From Chryseobacterium camelliae (GTDB lineage Bacteria; Bacteroidota; Bacteroidia; Flavobacteriales; Weeksellaceae), in the NCBI RefSeq assembly GCF_027920545.1, contig NZ_CP115859.1:2635001-2699000 (forward strand): a DNA stretch of 64,000 bases. The letters are read 5' to 3'. Under the pieces are notes generated by a model. It saw nothing but the letters and a program-made list of their open reading frames with translations. It did not search any database and had not been told where the DNA came from. Position numbers and translations under genes: made by a program. Of this stretch, positions 60,665 to 64,000 are shown one piece after another. Every line of letters starts with the position of its first letter. Position 1 is the first letter of the stretch.

Positions 60665-62970
60665 TTTTGTGCCAAGGAAACTCTTAATGCTAAAAGACCG
60701 GTAATTCCCTGTAAATCTTCAACTTTTAAAAACTCTATATCATGCTGAAGAATTTCTTTTTTCTGTAATTTATTGATGTAATCCAGGTATTCTTTCTGGT
60801 TTTCCATCCCAAAATAAACAATCGTAATTTTTCCGGGACAGGTAATTCTTTCGGAAGAATCTTTAATATGGGCTTTATCCAAACGTTTTTTGATGATCTC
60901 ATAATACGAGTTATAAGCACCATCTATGTCAAAGCGTTTTTCATCCATTCGGAAACGGATATCTATTTTCTCGTTATAGACAAATATCAAAGAAGCTATA
61001 TCCAAAGAAACGGGCAAGCTTGTTTTAAAGCTTTGAAACTCCTGTTCCAATATACAAACGGTTTTCAATTGCCAGTATCTCAGTCTGTGAACTACTTTTG
61101 AAGAATAGTGCAGTTCGGGAGCAATCGTATTGCCAATATAGAGGTTATGCTCAACACCGTCAGATTTGAATCTTTCATAATAATGGGGAAAGATCTGTTG
61201 TGCTTTAATCTGGCTTTCATCCAGAATATCTGCAAGTTTTCTGTTGACCAGAGTGATTGATTCATCCAGGCTTTTTCTGTGGCCGTAAAAAAGATGATTC
61301 TGTATGAAAACTTTTGAAAAGTAATCCTTGATCTTGGATTTTATTTCCTTGGTGCTCTTTGTTTCAAGTTTTCCCTGCAAAAAAGGATGGATTTCGTCTC
61401 TTAAAAGCCTTTGAAAACGCTGTTCCGTATCTGCTTTGATGTCATTATTCAACTCGTTTTCAAAAATATCCAAAGCCAGTAAATATTTTTCTGAGTCTGA
61501 ATTGATAAGGGAAAAAAGATCATGAAGGCTTTCAATTTGCTCATTCAGATCTTCAAGCATCAGTTTGTAACGCTTTTCTGAAGAGGAGCGGATATCGGAG
61601 AAACTAAATAACGGAGTGAGATTTTTAAATGAAATCTGCTTTAAAGTATACATTTTTCTACCTAAAAATGCATTGTAATATTTTTCGGCTTCATTTCTGA
61701 ATTTCCAGACTACACTGTCGTGAATCGTGGTGTACTCTCTTTGAATAATGGCCTCAATCTGATTATTTCTTTCAAAAGTAAACCTGCTTAAAGAGAAAAG
61801 AATCATATCAGCAAAAAATTCGAGCTTTTTGAGTTTCAATCCATTAAAACTATGTGCTAAAGGGGAGGTAAACTCCATAATCGCAAGAAGCTCATTGTCT
61901 TTCATGATCGGAATGACCATGAAACTGTTGATATTATTGTCTTTTAAAATATTAAATGAAGGAAGTTTTTTAATTTCATCATCCAAATGATTCACATTCG
62001 AAACGACAACCGGTTTGGAATTGTGACTTAAATTATTGAACGTACTTTCTCTGACTTCCTGATCAAAAGTATTGATCCAAAAATCGAGAATATGATTGGT
62101 AAAAACATTTTCGTAAATCGGAACGTTTTCAAGTCTTTTCTCTTTTTTATTGAAGAGCATTAGTCCGAAATTAAGTTCCGGAACATCAAAATAAGATTTA
62201 AAAATTTCTTTTAAATTCTCATCAGGAACCAGGTTTTCAGGATTAATTTCAATCATCGTAGATTTTAAATCTGATAAAGCGACTTCCGAAGTACAATCTA
62301 CGAGGGAAATAATTGTAAATCCGCTTAATATCCAGGATTTTGATGGAAAATATCTTTTCCAAAGCGTAATATCATCCAGGTTTTCCAACAGCATATCTAT
62401 GACTGCATCTGAAGGAATGGGTGCATCCTTAGTAGGATAAACATCTGAAAAATCCGAATTTACAGTAATTTTATAATGCTTCATGATTCCCTGTTTATTG
62501 GGAATATCATAATAAAAGGGGAGTGACGTTTTGATATCTCTTTTGAAATAGGTCTGCAAAATCAGGCAGCTGCAGAAAACATAAAATTCGTCATCATCAA
62601 TGTTTCTGAGCTCAATTTCAAAATCTTTTCCTGCTTCTTTCAGAATATTTTTGAAACGTTCCGTATAATTGAACGTAATATTGGACAGCGGAATACTTGC
62701 GGCTTTGATTTCGTTGTTCGTTAAACCGGTAGGGAAGAGGTCTGCCAATAAAAGTTTGATGATATCTTCGTATTTGTCTAATAAAGAAGGGTCCTGAAAG
62801 CCATTTTTAAGCTCCTGGAAATTGTTGGTTTTCTCGATCAGTGATTCGGCATAATTTGCCCGGTATTCTAATCGGTCATTATAACGGATATGCTCCAGCA
62901 CATCCAAATATTTTTTGAATGATATATAAACCTGAAATGGAGCGTCTTTCTTATAAAGGTTTGCCAACAA
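60649..62970 (-). CDS. GAF-domain protein, very long, function unknown
   Basis: 773 residues. TTG is the only possible start (62970), preceded in frame by stop and by TAAATTTA-like -7 sequence, so a leaderless TTG is likely. A GAF domain spans about 255-400 (LVDCTSEVAL region to FMVIPIMKDNELLAIMEFTSPLAHSFNG). The rest is helical with no known output domain, DNA-binding or kinase motif. The 3' end overlaps the bestrophin gene by 16 bp. Confidence 0.82.
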   Translation of the reverse strand: MLANLYKKDAPFQVYISFKKYLDVLEHIRYNDRLEYRANYAESLIEKTNNFQELKNGFQDPSLLDKYEDIIKLLLADLFPTGLTNNEIKAASIPLSNITFNYTERFKNILKEAGKDFEIELRNIDDDEFYVFCSCLILQTYFKRDIKTSLPFYYDIPNKQGIMKHYKITVNSDFSDVYPTKDAPIPSDAVIDMLLENLDDITLWKRYFPSKSWILSGFTIISLVDCTSEVALSDLKSTMIEINPENLVPDENLKEIFKSYFDVPELNFGLMLFNKKEKRLENVPIYENVFTNHILDFWINTFDQEVRESTFNNLSHNSKPVVVSNVNHLDDEIKKLPSFNILKDNNINSFMVIPIMKDNELLAIMEFTSPLAHSFNGLKLKKLEFFADMILFSLSRFTFERNNQIEAIIQREYTTIHDSVVWKFRNEAEKYYNAFLGRKMYTLKQISFKNLTPLFSFSDIRSSSEKRYKLMLEDLNEQIESLHDLFSLINSDSEKYLLALDIFENELNNDIKADTEQRFQRLLRDEIHPFLQGKLETKSTKEIKSKIKDYFSKVFIQNHLFYGHRKSLDESITLVNRKLADILDESQIKAQQIFPHYYERFKSDGVEHNLYIGNTIAPELHYSSKVVHRLRYWQLKTVCILEQEFQSFKTSLPVSLDIASLIFVYNEKIDIRFRMDEKRFDIDGAYNSYYEIIKKRLDKAHIKDSSERITCPGKITIVYFGMENQKEYLDYINKLQKKEILQHDIEFLKVEDLQGITGLLALRVSLAQNQSTK

Positions 62971-63105
62971 CTTAAATTTAGAGTAAAGTTATGAAAAAAA
63001 TAGATTTTTAGGGGAAATGGAAAGTGGAAAAATCTTTAAAATCTCCCTAAATTAATGTATTGAAAAGCAAAAACTAAATTAAAAGGAATTATAAAAAATA
63101 TTGAT

Positions 63106-63993
63106 TTATTTACTTCTTTGATAGGCTCTTTCGGGAATTTTTGATACCTCTTTTTTCTGGGATTTCATTAAGGATATGTATTTTTGATACGTCTCTTTAG
63201 CTTTATTCTTATCATTCAGATCCCAATAACTATCTGCTAGATTTAAATAAGCAACAACCCTTTCCGGTGATTTTTTTATAATTTCTTCCAGCAAAGCATG
63301 TGACGAATAGTTTTCTCCAATTTGTTGAAGAGCATAAGCCTGATTATTTGCGGTCTCAATATTGGTGATCTCTAAAGATGGTTTTGCTACTTTGGGATAA
63401 TTGATATATAGATCTTCCGGTGTAGATCGGTATGTTTCTTTAGCAAATATTCTTTTTTGGGAATCATATAAGAAATTTACCGGGGCTGAAGTATTGAAGT
63501 TATCATGTATATCTGAGCCTAAAGATTGTATGTCTTCATAAGTTTTTCCGTTCATTGCATAATGATTGAAGTATAGCTTGTTTAATGAAACACCTTCTCT
63601 TCCAAACTTTATAACTTCTTTATAAGCAAGTGTAAGTCCTTTCTGAGAATAAACAAATACATATTTTTCTTTAATTTTAGTATCAGAAGCATTTAAATCA
63701 TACAATAAAGAGAAGCTATTTCCCTTCTCCTGAATAAACTCAGTTGAAACAGACATTTCATTGATGATTAAATCTTTGTATACAGTCTGTTTGTTATCGC
63801 AGTTGAGAATAATATTCCGGTCTTGTATAGTAACCTTACACGCTGGAGTATTATCCTGTTTAAGATCATTTGTAATATGGTTGTTGTCTTTATTGTTGAG
63901 TGCGATCTCAGAATTTGTTGTTTTGCTCTCAGATTTTTTACATGAATAATTAAAGAAAATAAAAAATGTTATAAATGCTATAAAGTATTTCAT
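63106..63993 (-). CDS. TPR lipoprotein
   Basis: 295 residues. Lipoprotein signal MKYFIAFITFFIFFNYSC (Cys at 18). N-terminal 200 residues strand-rich without recognised domain; the C-terminus (about 210-280) holds two TPR-like repeats (ALQQIGENYSSHALLEEIIK, VVAYLNLADSYWDLNDKNKA). Unknown role. Complete: the ATG lies 7 bases inside the window edge. Confidence 0.8.
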   Translation of the reverse strand: MKYFIAFITFFIFFNYSCKKSESKTTNSEIALNNKDNNHITNDLKQDNTPACKVTIQDRNIILNCDNKQTVYKDLIINEMSVSTEFIQEKGNSFSLLYDLNASDTKIKEKYVFVYSQKGLTLAYKEVIKFGREGVSLNKLYFNHYAMNGKTYEDIQSLGSDIHDNFNTSAPVNFLYDSQKRIFAKETYRSTPEDLYINYPKVAKPSLEITNIETANNQAYALQQIGENYSSHALLEEIIKKSPERVVAYLNLADSYWDLNDKNKAKETYQKYISLMKSQKKEVSKIPERAYQRSK

Positions 63994-64000
63994 ATGGTTT

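Noticed and set aside
1..64000. tRNA, rRNA or CRISPR loci
   Set aside because: Intergenic regions were scanned by eye for cloverleaf or regularly spaced direct repeats and none was found; a covariance or CRISPR search would be decisive.

Overview
The window is a chromosomal segment of a Bacteroidota bacterium of class Flavobacteriia. It is most likely Chryseobacterium or a close Weeksellaceae relative (inferred, not proven). The DNA is AT-rich. Starts lack Shine-Dalgarno sequences, and many genes have the Bacteroidota -7 element TAnnTTTG 10-35 bases upstream. Type IX secretion (T9SS) parts are present: a PorV2-like barrel, a PorP/SprF protein and a type A sorting-domain cargo. Several gene families are typical of Flavobacteriia (DUF5606, DUF3822, head-GIN lipoprotein, LemA/TPM). 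I see no rRNA, tRNA, CRISPR array, transposase, prophage or plasmid gene, so this is mostly core genome sprinkled with short dispersed repeats.

Layout. 1-5 kb: 3'-truncated acyl-CoA carboxylase beta subunit, a candidate small RNA, then a rightward run of DMT transporter, PorV2 and two secreted unknowns. 5-8.5 kb: leftward T9SS cargo, uvrC and a secreted unknown. 8.6-17.6 kb: hutH, GNAT, a subtilisin lipoprotein, DOPA dioxygenase, yceI, a DPP-IV-like peptidase and a luciferase-like oxidoreductase. 17.7-23 kb: leftward STM3941-like protein, a GIY-YIG gene with a REP-like hairpin, and sbcCD with a tiny basic ORF translationally coupled to it. 23-29 kb: secreted unknown, VF530 protein, FKBP isomerase, a 169-bp MITE-like element, YchJ-like protein, Imm/SHOCT protein, M3 peptidase and head-GIN lipoprotein. 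29-34 kb: Kef-type antiporter with its oxidoreductase partner, and the lemA-TPM-TPM operon. 34-42.6 kb: folA, TRIC channel, an S23 four-helix-bundle gene bracketed by inverted short repeats, coaD, ddl, a PASTA protein, an RluA-type synthase, a PorP/SprF protein and hemW. 42.6-54.8 kb: DUF4139 protein, murI, rsmD, DUF3822, Smr, phosphoesterase, class C-type serine hydrolase, SixA, ruvX-def, DUF5606, and mazG-FUSC-lipoprotein.

The most interesting part is 54.8-63 kb. A 1237-residue outer-membrane lipoprotein combines a calcineurin-like phosphoesterase, a CotH/HipA-like kinase-resembling middle domain and an Omp85-like barrel. It is divergent, with a 24-bp gap, from a protein fusing an HD phosphohydrolase to a Pycsar-effector-type membrane domain. 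Next come a bestrophin channel and a convergent, overlapping GAF protein. No pyrimidine cyclase is nearby, so a defence role is only a hypothesis.

The genes serve mostly housekeeping roles: DNA repair (uvrC, sbcCD, ruvX), nucleotide hygiene (mazG, folA), wall synthesis (murI, ddl, PASTA), translation and ribosome maturation (def, rsmD, RluA family), cofactors (coaD, hemW) and envelope or secretion. Functions are assigned from residue motifs read by eye; no database search was run.
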